64,000 nucleotides of DNA from Thermococcus sp. AM4. GTDB taxonomy: Archaea; Methanobacteriota_B; Thermococci; Thermococcales; Thermococcaceae. The stretch's first letter is position 1, and the number at the start of each line of letters is the position of its first letter. The DNA is taken from contig NC_016051.1 in NCBI RefSeq assembly GCF_000151205.2, positions 1,240,001 through 1,304,000 of the forward strand, written 5' to 3'. The notes below the pieces were generated by a model, which was given only the letters and a program-made list of their open reading frames with translations, was not told where the DNA came from and made no database searches. Position numbers and translations under genes: made by a program. Below, in pieces: positions 8,945-17,863 of the stretch.

Positions 8945-9279
8945 CGCCTCAGCACCTCGACGGTCTTTGCAGTAACGAAGAGCGTGATTACGAAGCTGAG
9001 AGCCAGGGCCAGGGAAATCGGAACGAGCTGGGCCCTTATCAGGCCAAGGTATGTGACTATCCCAACTCCCGGTGGAATGAAGAGGATGCTCATGTTCTTA
9101 ACCAGAAACTCGGCCTCGTTCTCAACCCATTCGAGCTTTACGGCACCGCTCAGGAGGGCGGAGAGGAGGAAGAGCATTCCGAGGACGCTACCAGGAACGG
9201 GAAGGTGAAGGCCCGAGCTGACCATCTCACCGAGCGCGTAGAAGCCGAAGATGACCGCGAGTCCTCGGTAGGGTCTCAT
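8941..9279 (-). CDS. LrgA/CidA family membrane protein
   Basis: A 112-residue protein with four hydrophobic segments and the LrgA-type GLHLPVPGSVLGMLFL and ILFIPPGVG motifs. It is the first gene of a two-gene operon with the LrgB homologue, overlapping it by four bases. A TATA-like TTTTAAAG lies about 25 bases upstream on the minus strand. Confidence 0.87.
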   Translation of the reverse strand: MRPYRGLAVIFGFYALGEMVSSGLHLPVPGSVLGMLFLLSALLSGAVKLEWVENEAEFLVKNMSILFIPPGVGIVTYLGLIRAQLVPISLALALSFVITLFVTAKTVEVLRR

Positions 9280-9358
9280 GATATGACATAGCCGCTTCGC
9301 CCTTTAAAACCTTCGAGAACTCTATAAAGGCTTACGTTGTAGAGTTACTGGTGGTTTC

Positions 9359-10786
9359 ATGCTCCTGCCGAATTATCGCTTTCCAGGAAGGTACGGCCCC
9401 GAGTGGGGCAGCGGGGGAATCTTTGGCCTCAGGTACAACAACGGCTTTCTCTACTTCAACCTCGCGTTTGAAGGAGAGGCGCATTTTATCGACGTGAAGA
9501 GTGGAGAAGAAAAGGTCTACGACTTCACGCTGGTTGGCCCGGGGCCGACGAGCGGAGGGGACACCTACAACGCCGTCGAAACCGTGGACGAGTTCATATA
9601 CTTCGGCGGCTGGGTTCACGCACCGGCCGTCTACCGGAGGGATCGCAGGATCCTCTTCACCAACAAGTACTCCCACGTTCACGCCTACGACACCAAGGAG
9701 GGAGAGGTAAAACTGCTGTGGAAGGAGTCGATCCACCACGAGACTGACTGGGCCGGGGAGGTGAGCGAAATACTCTACGACCCCTACAACGACAGGCTCC
9801 TCCTCGCGAGGGAAGACGGCCACGTGAACCTCGGTGTCTACTCCCTCGACAGGGAAAACGGGGAGATCAAAAGGCTCCTCAACGAGCCCTCGCCAAAGGG
9901 CACCCTCGTTCACGATGTGGCGGTCTTTGGGCTGGGGAGCAACTTCTCGTGGGGCGTGGGGAAGTTTGGAATACTCGACCTCCAGGAAAACAGGTGGGAG
10001 CTCATAGAGCCGGGCCCCACTGTGGATTCTCTCCCCTCTGTAAGACCGGAACTGGGGGCGATGGCCTCTGCCTACAACAGGGCCTTCGCCTTCGTCAGGG
10101 GCGGGCTCTTCGTTGGCAGTCCCTTCCTCCACGAGGAGTTCACTTTCTACCGCCTTTTCGACTTCCCGACGTTCTACGCTCCCTTCAGGGTAAACGCCCT
10201 TCCCCTGGGCGGGGGCGTGCTCATAGCCTACAACTCCTACCACGACGTCTCCTTCGAGGATTCCCGGTGGGGCAGGTTCACCCACCTTGTTGCGGGGCCA
10301 AGCGTTCTCCTCTACATCTCCCCTCCCACGGTAAGGATCGTCGGGGCGTTCGGTGCAAGGGTCACGAGCATCGAAAAGTTAGGAGGCAAACTGCTCATAG
10401 CGACCAACACCGCCCCCAACACGGGCGCGAGGGAGGCGACTCCCTTCGATACCGGGACGAGGGATCTTGTTCTTCTCGACGAGGGCATAATTAGGGAACG
10501 CTCCCCGCCGGTCAGCTTTCTGCTCCCAACCCTTGGAGAACGGCCATTGGGCGGAATCCCCCTCGACGGCTATCGCGAGCCGAGAATGATCCTGCACCTG
10601 GGACGGAGCAACAGGATAAGGGTACTTGAATACGACCTCTCCCTTCCACCCTCCGCCGCCGTTGAGGAGACCTTCGAGCTGGAACCCGGCAGGAACGTCA
10701 TCGATCTGAGTGCCTTCAGCGGGATCGTGAGCTTTGAGCTTGAGAAAAGTGACGAGAAAGGAAGAATAAAGATAGACCTGCGCTAG
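9359..10786 (+). CDS. DUF2139 family protein
   Basis: A 475-residue soluble protein rich in repeated aromatic beta segments (YFGGWVHAPAVYRR, NKYSHVHAYD, YDPYNDRLLLAREDGHVNLG), consistent with a beta-propeller and with the archaeal DUF2139 family. The ATG at 9359 follows GGTGG, and CTATAAAG lies about 35 bases upstream. It is monocistronic; the next gene converges and overlaps its last four bases. I know no assigned function. Confidence 0.75.
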   Translation: MLLPNYRFPGRYGPEWGSGGIFGLRYNNGFLYFNLAFEGEAHFIDVKSGEEKVYDFTLVGPGPTSGGDTYNAVETVDEFIYFGGWVHAPAVYRRDRRILFTNKYSHVHAYDTKEGEVKLLWKESIHHETDWAGEVSEILYDPYNDRLLLAREDGHVNLGVYSLDRENGEIKRLLNEPSPKGTLVHDVAVFGLGSNFSWGVGKFGILDLQENRWELIEPGPTVDSLPSVRPELGAMASAYNRAFAFVRGGLFVGSPFLHEEFTFYRLFDFPTFYAPFRVNALPLGGGVLIAYNSYHDVSFEDSRWGRFTHLVAGPSVLLYISPPTVRIVGAFGARVTSIEKLGGKLLIATNTAPNTGAREATPFDTGTRDLVLLDEGIIRERSPPVSFLLPTLGERPLGGIPLDGYREPRMILHLGRSNRIRVLEYDLSLPPSAAVEETFELEPGRNVIDLSAFSGIVSFELEKSDEKGRIKIDLR

Positions 10787-11091
10787 GCCTTTGCGTTTTT
10801 CATCACGTTGTTCCAGCTCATGCTCCTCTCGATGAGCTCGGCGACCGTGAGTTCCTCCCTGGACTTTACCTCGGGTTGCAGTCCCTCAAGGGCCTCGAGT
10901 ATCTTGTCCTCTGAAAGAACGGAGGGATCGAAAACGACGAAACCGTTCCTGGCGTAGCCGTTGAGGAAGATCCTCCAGACTGCCTCCTCCTTCTCCAGCT
11001 CGTACTGCTTTACGGTTGCTCTCTCCCAGTCGATATCACCGAACCTCAGGTTGAGCCTCACGAGCTTCTTGTTGAGTACGGCCTCGCTCAT
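10783..11091 (-). CDS. Small protein coupled to the tetraether synthase candidate
   Basis: A 102-residue protein, mixed charged and hydrophobic, with no recognised motif; it includes VWRIFLNGYARNGFVVFDPS and a helical C-terminus. The ATG at 11091 lies two bases after the radical SAM gene stop and its GGAGGTG site is inside that gene's end, so it is translationally coupled. The tight pairing suggests a subunit, chaperone or regulator for the radical SAM enzyme. Confidence 0.7.
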   Translation of the reverse strand: MSEAVLNKKLVRLNLRFGDIDWERATVKQYELEKEEAVWRIFLNGYARNGFVVFDPSVLSEDKILEALEGLQPEVKSREELTVAELIERSMSWNNVMKNAKA

Positions 11092-11093
11092 GC

Positions 11094-12866
11094 TCACACC
11101 TCCTTAACCCCGAAGTAGTCCTCTATGTCGATGTAGGTCTTCCGGTAGAGCTCGCTGTTCCTCATCTTCTCGACGAACTCCCTGCTCCTGAAGTACTTGT
11201 CCTTCTTGTACTCCCAGTCAGGATGGAGCTTTTTCCACTCCTCCCACGTGTAGCTGAACTGGGCCTGCACCTTGTCGCGGTAGAGCTCGGGGATCACGTT
11301 GAAGGTACAGAACGGGACGATCCTGCCGTCGGGCATCGCGTAGTGAATTACACAGCGCTCAACGCGCTCGACGTCGTAGTTGTACTCGTCCATGAAGTGC
11401 ATCATTCCAAGGAAGAGGGCGTTCTCGTGGAACTTTCCGAGGGCGTCGTAGTTGCCGTGCATGAAGGCGTTCTTTATGAGCTCGAGAACGCTCAGACCCT
11501 TGGGGGCGTACCTCTCATCGTAGAAGCTCTTGAATTTGATGAATATCTCGGCACCGAGCTTGAGCTTCTGGAGCTTGCCTAGGTGCTTCCACTGCTCTAT
11601 CTCCTCCGCCTTGCTCTCGAGGTATTCCACGAAGCCCTCGACGTCGAGGAACCTGCTTATCGGAACAACTTTCTTGTTTTCGCGGTCGAGGAAGACGTAG
11701 GTAGCTGCCCCACAGGAGAAGTGGCTGGTCATGTAGTAGCGTGAGCCCGAGAAGACCTCGAAAAAGCGCGCTATATGCCCTGCTATTGGAATCGGGTACC
11801 AGTCGTCCCTCGTTATGACGCCGTTGGTCTGCTCCTCTATGCGCTTTATCGCTCCAGGAATCGTTATCCTGAACCTCTGGCGCTCCTTCTTCGGAACCCT
11901 GCCGACCTGGGAGAGCGGCTGGAAGTTAACACCCCTGACTATGTCGAGGTGGTTGAGGCCGAAGTTGATTATAGCCCCAAGCTCGTGGTCGTTGACGTTC
12001 CTGATCGTTGTCGGCACGAGGACTATTCCCGGCCCTCCGGCCTTCCTCACGTTCTCGAAGATGAGCGGGATCTCCCAGTGGTTCTTCCAGTTGGTCTGGG
12101 GTGTCATTCCGTCGTAGCTCAGGTAGAGGGTGTTGGTTCCGGCCTCGCGGATCTTCTTCACGAGCTCGGGCTCGAAAGCGAGCTTTATTCCGTCGGTGTT
12201 GAGCTGTATGTGGTCGTAGCCTTCCTCCTTCGCGATCTTGATTATCTCGATCAGGTCGTCGCGGAGCGTTGGCTCTCCTCCGGTGAACTGGACGGCGTTG
12301 GCACCGATTGGGTACTCCTTCTTCGCGTTGCGGAGCATCATTCTAATCTGCTCCAGCGTTGGCTCGTATATCGGCTGGCCTTCTTTGGCGTAGAAGAAGC
12401 AGTACCAGCAGCTCAAATTACAGCGGTTCGTCAGGACTATGTTGAGCAGGCTCGTGTGTGAGCGGTGCCTCGGACAAAGGCCGCAGTCGAGGGGGCAGTT
12501 TACGCCGGAGTTCTCAACGTTGGTGGAGAAGAGCTCCTTTTCCTCCCAGCGCCAGACCTTAAAGCGGTAGTACATCTCGACGTCCTCGTAGTAGAGGTCG
12601 GTTATCATGCCCTCGGGGCACTTCTTGGTTATCCAGACCTTTCCGTCCTTCTCCCACACGAGGGCCGGAACTATTCTCCTCGTCTCGGGACAGAGGGAGT
12701 ACGTCCTGTGGGGCAGGTCACCACCGTAACCCCTGCTCGCGGTCTTCAAAAGCTCGTAGAATTCATCCTCGCTGATTTCCGGAAACTCAACTATATCCCG
12801 TATCCTCTTGGTTGATTCGGCGAATTCCTTCTCCCCGCTGGGGATTTCACCCAAACTTTCAGCCAT
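11094..12866 (-). CDS. Radical SAM protein, candidate tetraether lipid synthase (Tes)
   Basis: A 590-residue radical SAM enzyme. The SAM cluster motif is CNLSCWYC (near residue 152), preceded by a second cysteine cluster NCPLDCGLCPRHRSHTS (near 125), followed by the glycine motif QFTGGEPTLR and QLNTDG; a C-terminal CTFNVIPELYRD region follows. This architecture fits the Tes/GDGT-MAS group, which joins two C20 chains tail to tail to make C40 tetraethers. The ATG at 12866 follows GGTGAT; TATA AGTATAAAAG lies at 12915. The Tes assignment rests on motif layout only. Confidence 0.75.
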   Translation of the reverse strand: MAESLGEIPSGEKEFAESTKRIRDIVEFPEISEDEFYELLKTASRGYGGDLPHRTYSLCPETRRIVPALVWEKDGKVWITKKCPEGMITDLYYEDVEMYYRFKVWRWEEKELFSTNVENSGVNCPLDCGLCPRHRSHTSLLNIVLTNRCNLSCWYCFFYAKEGQPIYEPTLEQIRMMLRNAKKEYPIGANAVQFTGGEPTLRDDLIEIIKIAKEEGYDHIQLNTDGIKLAFEPELVKKIREAGTNTLYLSYDGMTPQTNWKNHWEIPLIFENVRKAGGPGIVLVPTTIRNVNDHELGAIINFGLNHLDIVRGVNFQPLSQVGRVPKKERQRFRITIPGAIKRIEEQTNGVITRDDWYPIPIAGHIARFFEVFSGSRYYMTSHFSCGAATYVFLDRENKKVVPISRFLDVEGFVEYLESKAEEIEQWKHLGKLQKLKLGAEIFIKFKSFYDERYAPKGLSVLELIKNAFMHGNYDALGKFHENALFLGMMHFMDEYNYDVERVERCVIHYAMPDGRIVPFCTFNVIPELYRDKVQAQFSYTWEEWKKLHPDWEYKKDKYFRSREFVEKMRNSELYRKTYIDIEDYFGVKEV

Positions 12867-13015
12867 AGGCATCACCTTTAACAACTCCTCCCTCTGGCGG
12901 GTGTTCAATCTAAGAGTATAAAAGCTTTTGCGTAAATATGAAGATTTTCCTGCATAGGTATGAGCGCCGGCACAAGCGTTAAAAACGGGAGCGTGAACCC
13001 TTCCAGGGGTTGAAG

Positions 13016-13366
13016 ATGCCGGCGAGAGAGATGAGGATGGAGATGTTCCTCAGGGCGCTCCTCAGGAGGGACTTCTCAAGGGCTAAAGGGCACATGGAAA
13101 AGCTCCAGAAGATAGCGGGAAACGACGAGTGGGGCAGGGGCTACTCAAAGGCCGTCACCGGGTTCCTGAGTGCCATTCAGGACAACGACCCCGACTCCCT
13201 CGTGGTCCAGCTCCTCAAGGAGCACGATCGAAAGAAAGCAGAGGAAGTGCTCGAACGCTTTGAGCAAATACTGAGGCAGGAGTTCAGAGACGAGTACGAG
13301 AGGGGCTACTTCACGGCATGGGTCGAGTTCCTGAAGGCCTACCTGAGCCAGAAAACCCTCGCGTGA
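13016..13366 (+). CDS. Hypothetical helical protein upstream of uracil-DNA glycosylase
   Basis: A 116-residue charged, largely helical protein that looks like two related halves: both contain a ...RGYSKAVTGFLSAI or RGYFTAWVEFLKAY segment at their end, suggesting an internal duplication of a helical hairpin. The ATG at 13016 follows AGGGGTTGA. Its stop overlaps a possible start of the glycosylase gene as TGATG, so the two are coupled. Function unknown; a DNA repair link is only by context. Confidence 0.65.
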   Translation: MPAREMRMEMFLRALLRRDFSRAKGHMEKLQKIAGNDEWGRGYSKAVTGFLSAIQDNDPDSLVVQLLKEHDRKKAEEVLERFEQILRQEFRDEYERGYFTAWVEFLKAYLSQKTLA

Positions 13367-13371
13367 TGCCT

Positions 13372-13956
13372 ATGGGGAAGGAAGAGCTCATGAAAAAGCT
13401 GGAGGAGAGGATCAGGAACTGCCGGAAGTGTCCCCTGGGCCAGCTCAGGACCAACGCCGTTCCCGGCTCCGGAAGCTACGACGCCAAGGTCATGTTCGTT
13501 GGGGAAGCCCCGGGTTACTGGGAGGATCAGAAGGGCCTTCCCTTCGTCGGCAGGGCAGGAAAGGTTCTCGACGAGCTCTTGGCGGGAATAGGGCTCAGCA
13601 GGGACGACGTCTACATAACGAACATCGTCAAGTGCCGCCCACCGGAGAACCGCAACCCAACGGAAGAGGAGATAAGGGCCTGCTCCCCCTACCTCGACAT
13701 GCAGATAGACATCATAAGGCCCAGGGTGATAGTTCCCCTCGGGAGGCACTCAATGGGCTACATCCTTAGGAAGTTCGGATTCGAGCCGGAACCGATAAGC
13801 AAGATCCACGGGAAGGTTTTCAGGGCCAACACCCTCTTCGGAAGGATCCTCATAATGCCCATGTACCATCCAGCGGCGGCCCTCTACAAGCCTCCCCTCA
13901 GGGAAGAGCTGAGAAAGGACTTTGAAAAGCTGGGGAAGATCCTGAACGAGCTCTAA
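13372..13956 (+). CDS. Type 4 uracil-DNA glycosylase with [4Fe-4S] cluster
   Basis: Removes uracil from DNA, important at high temperature where cytosine deaminates quickly. The 194-residue protein shows the cluster cysteines NCRKC near the N-terminus plus KCRPPENR and ACSPYL, motif A GEAPGYWEDQKGLPFVG and the motif B MYHPAAALY of family 4 enzymes. I prefer the ATG at 13372 with GTGAT four bases upstream; an ATG at 13366 overlaps the preceding stop. It is coupled to the hypothetical gene before it. Confidence 0.93.
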   Translation: MGKEELMKKLEERIRNCRKCPLGQLRTNAVPGSGSYDAKVMFVGEAPGYWEDQKGLPFVGRAGKVLDELLAGIGLSRDDVYITNIVKCRPPENRNPTEEEIRACSPYLDMQIDIIRPRVIVPLGRHSMGYILRKFGFEPEPISKIHGKVFRANTLFGRILIMPMYHPAAALYKPPLREELRKDFEKLGKILNEL

Positions 13957-14412
13957 TCACTTCTTTGACCCCGCGGAGGACACGAACCCCACTGAAAAGC
14001 CGACCCACGCCAGCAGGTAGCCGGTTCCGACGCTGAGCGTGTCCTTTCCACTTCCCCACTGGAGCAGGCCAACGGTCAGGAGGACCATGCCCACCAGCCC
14101 AACCCCGTGGCCGAGTTTTCCGTTGAAGAGCCCTATTACCGCCCCGAGAAGGATCAGGGGAACGGACACTATCGAGAGGAGCTCGTTGATTGAGGTCTCC
14201 TTTGCCTTGAGGTGGAGGTAGCTCCTTACCTCCTTCTCGTTGAGGTACAGGCCCTTTACAACGTCCAGGAAGCTGAGGGAACGATTTGAGGATGAGCCGT
14301 TGTGGTCAATGGCGTAGGCCACGACTCCACCGGAGGCATGCTGGGACGTGAACCACGGCATGCCCATTGCCACGAGGACGAGGAGCGCGGCCAGGAATGG
14401 AATCGGTCTCAC
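13957..14412 (-). CDS. Hypothetical membrane protein
   Basis: A 151-residue protein: a first hydrophobic segment (5-20), an exterior asparagine/serine-rich loop (about 25-70), then three further membrane segments to the C-terminus. No family recognised. It converges on the uracil-DNA glycosylase gene with no gap between stop codons. Confidence 0.65.
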   Translation of the reverse strand: MRPIPFLAALLVLVAMGMPWFTSQHASGGVVAYAIDHNGSSSNRSLSFLDVVKGLYLNEKEVRSYLHLKAKETSINELLSIVSVPLILLGAVIGLFNGKLGHGVGLVGMVLLTVGLLQWGSGKDTLSVGTGYLLAWVGFSVGFVSSAGSKK

Positions 14413-14594
14413 CTTTCTACACCCAAGACCACTCCAACGGCCCCTTTATGAGTTTTTCGGCCCAAAATTACTCGGAATCCATAATCCCATGTACTCTTTC
14501 TTTTAGTTTGGAAACGGCATCTTTTCTGCATCTTTTTTCACCACCCGGTCAAAACCCTTTTATCCACCCTTGAAGAGTGAATGTGGGGACGGAA

Positions 14595-15017
14595 ATGGAG
14601 CGGATAAGAAAGGCCACAATGGAACTCGTTTCGCTCTTCAACGAGGAGAACGGCGAGCCCCGCCTGGTGGGCATCCTCGTGGCTAAGGCGGGCAGGAGGA
14701 GCTACAACTTCTCGCTCTTCGACATAACGGAGAACGAACTCGTCCTCCAGCTCCACATTGGAAGGACCCTCGTGTACCTAGCCTTCGAGAGCCAGGAGGA
14801 GATAGAGGAAGACGAATACCCGGAACTCGTGGAGGGGATCCTCAGAAGGGCCGTTCCAGCGGTCAAAGAGCTGATAAAGGCTATAGAGGCCGAAAACCTT
14901 GAGGAGCCGGCAATACTCTACGATGAGATGAGTCCGGACGTTAAGGAGTTCGTCTACGACCTGCTGATCCGGCACAGGAGGGGAGCCTCTCCATACGACC
15001 AGACCGAGCCGGCTTAG
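14595..15017 (+). CDS. Hypothetical acidic protein
   Basis: A 140-residue acidic protein with a beta-rich first half (LVGILVAKAGRRSYNFSLFD, LVLQLHIGRTLVYLAF) and a helical second half. No known motif. The start is uncertain: I use the ATG at 14595 with GGGG ahead, but in-frame GTGs at 14577 and 14583 are possible. It is followed by the promoter region of trpB2. Confidence 0.6.
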   Translation: MERIRKATMELVSLFNEENGEPRLVGILVAKAGRRSYNFSLFDITENELVLQLHIGRTLVYLAFESQEEIEEDEYPELVEGILRRAVPAVKELIKAIEAENLEEPAILYDEMSPDVKEFVYDLLIRHRRGASPYDQTEPA

Positions 15018-15081
15018 ATGAATGACGATCTCCGCCCCCATTCCCCCGGAAAAATCGTCGCAAATCCCAATTTTCCGCCGA

Positions 15082-15095
15082 AACTTATTTAAACA
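15082..15095 (+). promoter_or_regulatory. Likely promoter of the trpB2 leader
   Basis: The sequence CCGAAAC followed by TTATTTAAAC has BRE and TATA character and would start transcription near 15115-15120. This gives a long (about 220 base) leader before trpB2, which is unusual for this order, where leaders are normally short. Confidence 0.5.
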
Positions 15096-15135
15096 AAGAC
15101 CCACTCCGAGTATCGATGCGCCATGATGGTCAGGA

Positions 15136-15233
15136 GTGATTGTTTTTGGCTTTGAAGGTCGCTTCTCGAGCCCCGGCATAGCAGTTAGGCGGGATTGTTT
15201 TTGGCGCTGATATGAGGGGGGATTGCTTTTGGC
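15136..15233 (+). repeat. Three imperfect GATTGYTTTTGGC repeats in the trpB2 leader
   Basis: Copies of a 15-base unit, GKGATTGYTTTTGGC, lie at 15136-15150, 15191-15205 and 15219-15233 (55 and 28 bases apart). The stretch is otherwise gene-free between 15018 and 15340. Each repeat can be read in one frame as Asp-Cys-Phe-Trp within a short open frame: ATG 15123 (MMVRSDCFWL), a frame ending RRDCFWR, and ATG 15212 (MRGDCFWPRPSVT). Whether these are leader peptides, protein-binding sites or a dispersed repeat is open. Confidence 0.55.
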
Positions 15234-15340
15234 CGCGCCCTTCTGTCACTTAAACGCTCCGGTTTAGTTCTCACGCTCTTATTCCCTCACCCTTTGGGAC
15301 CTTTCTCGAACGGATTAAAGGAATTGGAGGAGGTGTTAGA

Positions 15341-16669
15341 ATGAAAGCCGTTCTGCCCGATTCGAAGATACCAAAGAGATGGTACAACATACTGCCCGAT
15401 CTGCCAGAGGAGCTGGCTCCGCCCCTCGACCCGGAAACCGACGAGCCGATGAGGCCGGAGAAGCTGTTGAGGATTTTCGCAGAGGAGCTGGTAAAGCAGG
15501 AGATGAGCACGGAAAGGTACATCGAGATTCCGAAGAAGGTTCGCGAGCTCTACGCCAAGATAGGCAGGCCCACACCGCTTTTCAGGGCGACAAACCTTGA
15601 GAAGGCCCTTGGCACACCGGCGAGGATTTACTTCAAATACGAAGGCGCCACTGTAACGGGGAGCCACAAGATAAACACCGCTTTAGCTCAGGCCTACTAC
15701 GCGAAGGAGCAGGGAATAGAGAGGCTCGTTACTGAAACGGGAGCCGGCCAGTGGGGAACCGCTTTGAGCCTGGCCGGTGCTCTTCTCGGGTTAAAAGTTC
15801 GCGTTTACATGGCGCGCGCCAGTTACTTCCAGAAACCATACAGGAAGACGATAATGCGCCTCTACGGGGCCGAAATCTATCCCAGTCCAAGCGACAGAAC
15901 GGAAATCGGGAGGAAGTTCCTGAGCGAGGATCCCAACCACCCCGGAGGGCTGGGAATAGCGATAAGCGAGGCGATTGAAGACGTTTTGAGGGACGAAAAA
16001 GCCCGCTACGCCCTCGGAAGCGTTTTGAACCACGTGCTCATGCACCAGACCGTCATCGGCCTCGAAGCTCAGGAGCAGATGAAGGAGTTCGAGGAGCCGG
16101 ACGTTATAATCGGCTGTGTAGGCGGTGGGAGCAACTTCGCTGGCCTTGCGTATCCCTTCGTGAGGGACGTTCTGAGCGGTGAAAAGGAGTACGAGTTCAT
16201 AGCGGTCGAGCCGAAAGCCGCCCCGAGCATGACGCGCGGTGTCTACAAGTACGACTTCGGCGACTCCGGTGGTTACACCCCAAAGATGAAGATGCACACC
16301 CTCGGCCACACCTACTACGTCCCGCCGATTCACGCTGGAGGGCTTCGCTACCACGGCTTAGCTCCGACGCTGAGCGTCCTCATAAACCACGGAATAGTCA
16401 GGCCAGTAGCTTACCACCAGAACGAGGTCTTCCAGGCGGCGGAGCTGTTCGCGAAGACCGAGGGCATAATCCCAGCACCCGAAAGCGCCCACGCGATAAA
16501 GGGCGTCATAGACAGGGCGTTAAAGGCGAAGGAAGAAGGAAAGGAGGAGGTCATACTCTTCAACCTGAGCGGCCACGGCCTGCTCGACCTGAAGGGCTAC
16601 GAGGACTACCTGGACGGGAAGCTCGAAGATTATGAGCCGGACTACTTCCCGGCTCTGGAGGAGCCTTAG
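15341..16669 (+). CDS. trpB2: Tryptophan synthase beta chain, TrpB2 type
   Basis: PLP enzyme that condenses indole with serine to give tryptophan. The 442 residues match the longer TrpB2 class (extended N-terminus and [10 protein letters not shown] with the PLP lysine near residue 110; [25 protein letters not shown] near the C-terminus). GGAGGAGGTG precedes the ATG. No trpA or other trp genes are adjacent, in line with the stand-alone nature of many TrpB2 genes. The leader carries unusual repeats. Confidence 0.95.
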   Translation: MKAVLPDSKIPKRWYNILPDLPEELAPPLDPETDEPMRPEKLLRIFAEELVKQEMSTERYIEIPKKVRELYAKIGRPTPLFRATNLEKALGTPARIYFKYEGATVTGSHKINTALAQAYYAKEQGIERLVTETGAGQWGTALSLAGALLGLKVRVYMARASYFQKPYRKTIMRLYGAEIYPSPSDRTEIGRKFLSEDPNHPGGLGIAISEAIEDVLRDEKARYALGSVLNHVLMHQTVIGLEAQEQMKEFEEPDVIIGCVGGGSNFAGLAYPFVRDVLSGEKEYEFIAVEPKAAPSMTRGVYKYDFGDSGGYTPKMKMHTLGHTYYVPPIHAGGLRYHGLAPTLSVLINHGIVRPVAYHQNEVFQAAELFAKTEGIIPAPESAHAIKGVIDRALKAKEEGKEEVILFNLSGHGLLDLKGYEDYLDGKLEDYEPDYFPALEEP

Positions 16670-17313
16670 TCCAGTTTTTTCAAAATTTTTCTCGGGTGGA
16701 AGTTCAGGCTCGCCCTCGCCTCTGGAATCTCCATCCCGATGTTTATCCCGAGGCTCATCAAGTCCCTCGGCCCGCGAACCTCCCACCTGCTCTCGGCGGA
16801 GCTCGTGATGAAGCGCGGAACGCGATACTTCTTTGTTAATTCCCAGACCTTGGCCATGAAGCGGAGCGTTAGGGCCCTCTCGTAGGGGTTCGCCCTCAAA
16901 AGGGGTGAGAGGGAAAACCCTATCGCGACGCCCCTCCTGCCGGCCATTCCCGCCAAGGTGTGGTCGAAGCCGTAGTCCTTCCTCCCGAGCCAGGGGCTTA
17001 TCAGCGCGTCCGCCTTTGCCTCGATTGCCATCCTGTTGACCCTCATGTCGCCTCCCTGAACGTAGAGCAGAGCCCTGAGGTTTCTCGCTTTAAAGGCCCT
17101 TATCAGGCTCGGCTTTCTCGTTACGAGCAGGAGTGCAACCTTTCCGTAGGTCCTTCTGAGTTCTCGGAGTTCTTCCTTCAACGAGTCCCAGTCGGGCTCG
17201 GCGTCGAGGACGAGCTTTTTGGTGAAGACTACCTCGTCGAACCACTCCTTAGCTAACTCGTAGGCTTCCGCATTCCTGACGTCCATCTCGACGAAGTAGT
17301 CCCTCCCGCTCAT
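16666..17313 (-). CDS. rnp3: RNase P protein subunit Rpp30 (Rnp3)
   Basis: Protein subunit of RNase P, which matures tRNA 5' ends. The 215-residue TIM-barrel-like protein shows [37 protein letters not shown] and a C-terminal [12 protein letters not shown] motif seen in archaeal Rpp30. I start at the ATG at 17313, which overlaps the upstream stop as ATGA. It forms an operon with the COG1325 RNA-binding protein, and its end overlaps that of trpB2 on the other strand by four bases. Confidence 0.93.
   Translation of the reverse strand: MSGRDYFVEMDVRNAEAYELAKEWFDEVVFTKKLVLDAEPDWDSLKEELRELRRTYGKVALLLVTRKPSLIRAFKARNLRALLYVQGGDMRVNRMAIEAKADALISPWLGRKDYGFDHTLAGMAGRRGVAIGFSLSPLLRANPYERALTLRFMAKVWELTKKYRVPRFITSSAESRWEVRGPRDLMSLGINIGMEIPEARASLNFHPRKILKKLD
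16672..16692 (+). terminator. Possible T-run terminator of trpB2
   Basis: Two oligo-T tracts (six and five T) follow directly after the trpB2 stop, lying within the 3' end of the convergent Rpp30 gene. Oligo-T tracts are the usual archaeal termination signal. No hairpin is needed or seen. Confidence 0.4.
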
Positions 17314-17768
17314 TCCTTCTCCTCCAGCCACTCCCTCACGGCCTTCACAACGGCCTCTTTCCTCATCGGGAAGGCCTTGACCTTAATTCTGACCTGTATC
17401 ACGTCGGCTCCCTCGTCAACCTCAACGTCGCCGAGGTAAGCCTTCTGCTTGTTGAATCGGACGTAGAGCGTTCCCTCGTCGTCGACCTTCTCGTCGAGGT
17501 TTTCCAGTATGTAGCGCCTCGCGTTCTCGTCAAGGAGCTCCCTGAAGTGCTTGAGGAACGCCCTCACCGCTTTGCTCCTTTTTATCTCAACGTTAACGAC
17601 CTTAATCGGGTTGCCGAAGAAACCCTCGGTCTCAACGACCTCAAAGTGAATGTCCTCGTCGTCTATCTCCTCCGGAATGAAGGTTCCTATCGCCTCTAAG
17701 ACCTTGTCCTCGTCCTCGGTCGCGTGAATGAAAGTCGTAAGCCTGACGTGGTGCGCCCTGAGCGTCAT
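17310..17768 (-). CDS. RNA-binding protein, COG1325 type (predicted exosome-associated)
   Basis: A 152-residue protein starting MTLRAHHVRLTTFIHATED, with DIHFEVVETEGFFGNP and a C-terminal KAFPMRKEAVVKAVREWL, matching the archaeal COG1325 family often listed as exosome- or ribosome-linked. It is upstream of, and overlaps, the RNase P Rpp30 gene, which supports an RNA-processing role. Confidence 0.85.
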   Translation of the reverse strand: MTLRAHHVRLTTFIHATEDEDKVLEAIGTFIPEEIDDEDIHFEVVETEGFFGNPIKVVNVEIKRSKAVRAFLKHFRELLDENARRYILENLDEKVDDEGTLYVRFNKQKAYLGDVEVDEGADVIQVRIKVKAFPMRKEAVVKAVREWLEEKE

Positions 17769-17863
17769 CTTCTCTCACCCGAACTCCTTTGGAGGAGGGA
17801 TTTAAAAAAGTGAGTGGGGGAAAACCATAAGTATGTTCCCATCTAAACCCCTATGGTGGGAAA

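Noticed and set aside
9332-10285. Minus-strand 317-codon frame opposite the DUF2139 gene
   Set aside because: Starts without a binding site and lies within a gene that has a promoter and coherent protein text.
15136-15233. Repeats ahead of trpB2 as a CRISPR or IS end
   Set aside because: Units are short, irregularly spaced, not inverted, and there is no transposase or long repeat.
16672-16692. T-runs as part of a larger terminator hairpin
   Set aside because: No stable stem precedes them and they lie inside the convergent Rpp30 gene, so only an oligo-T signal can be claimed.
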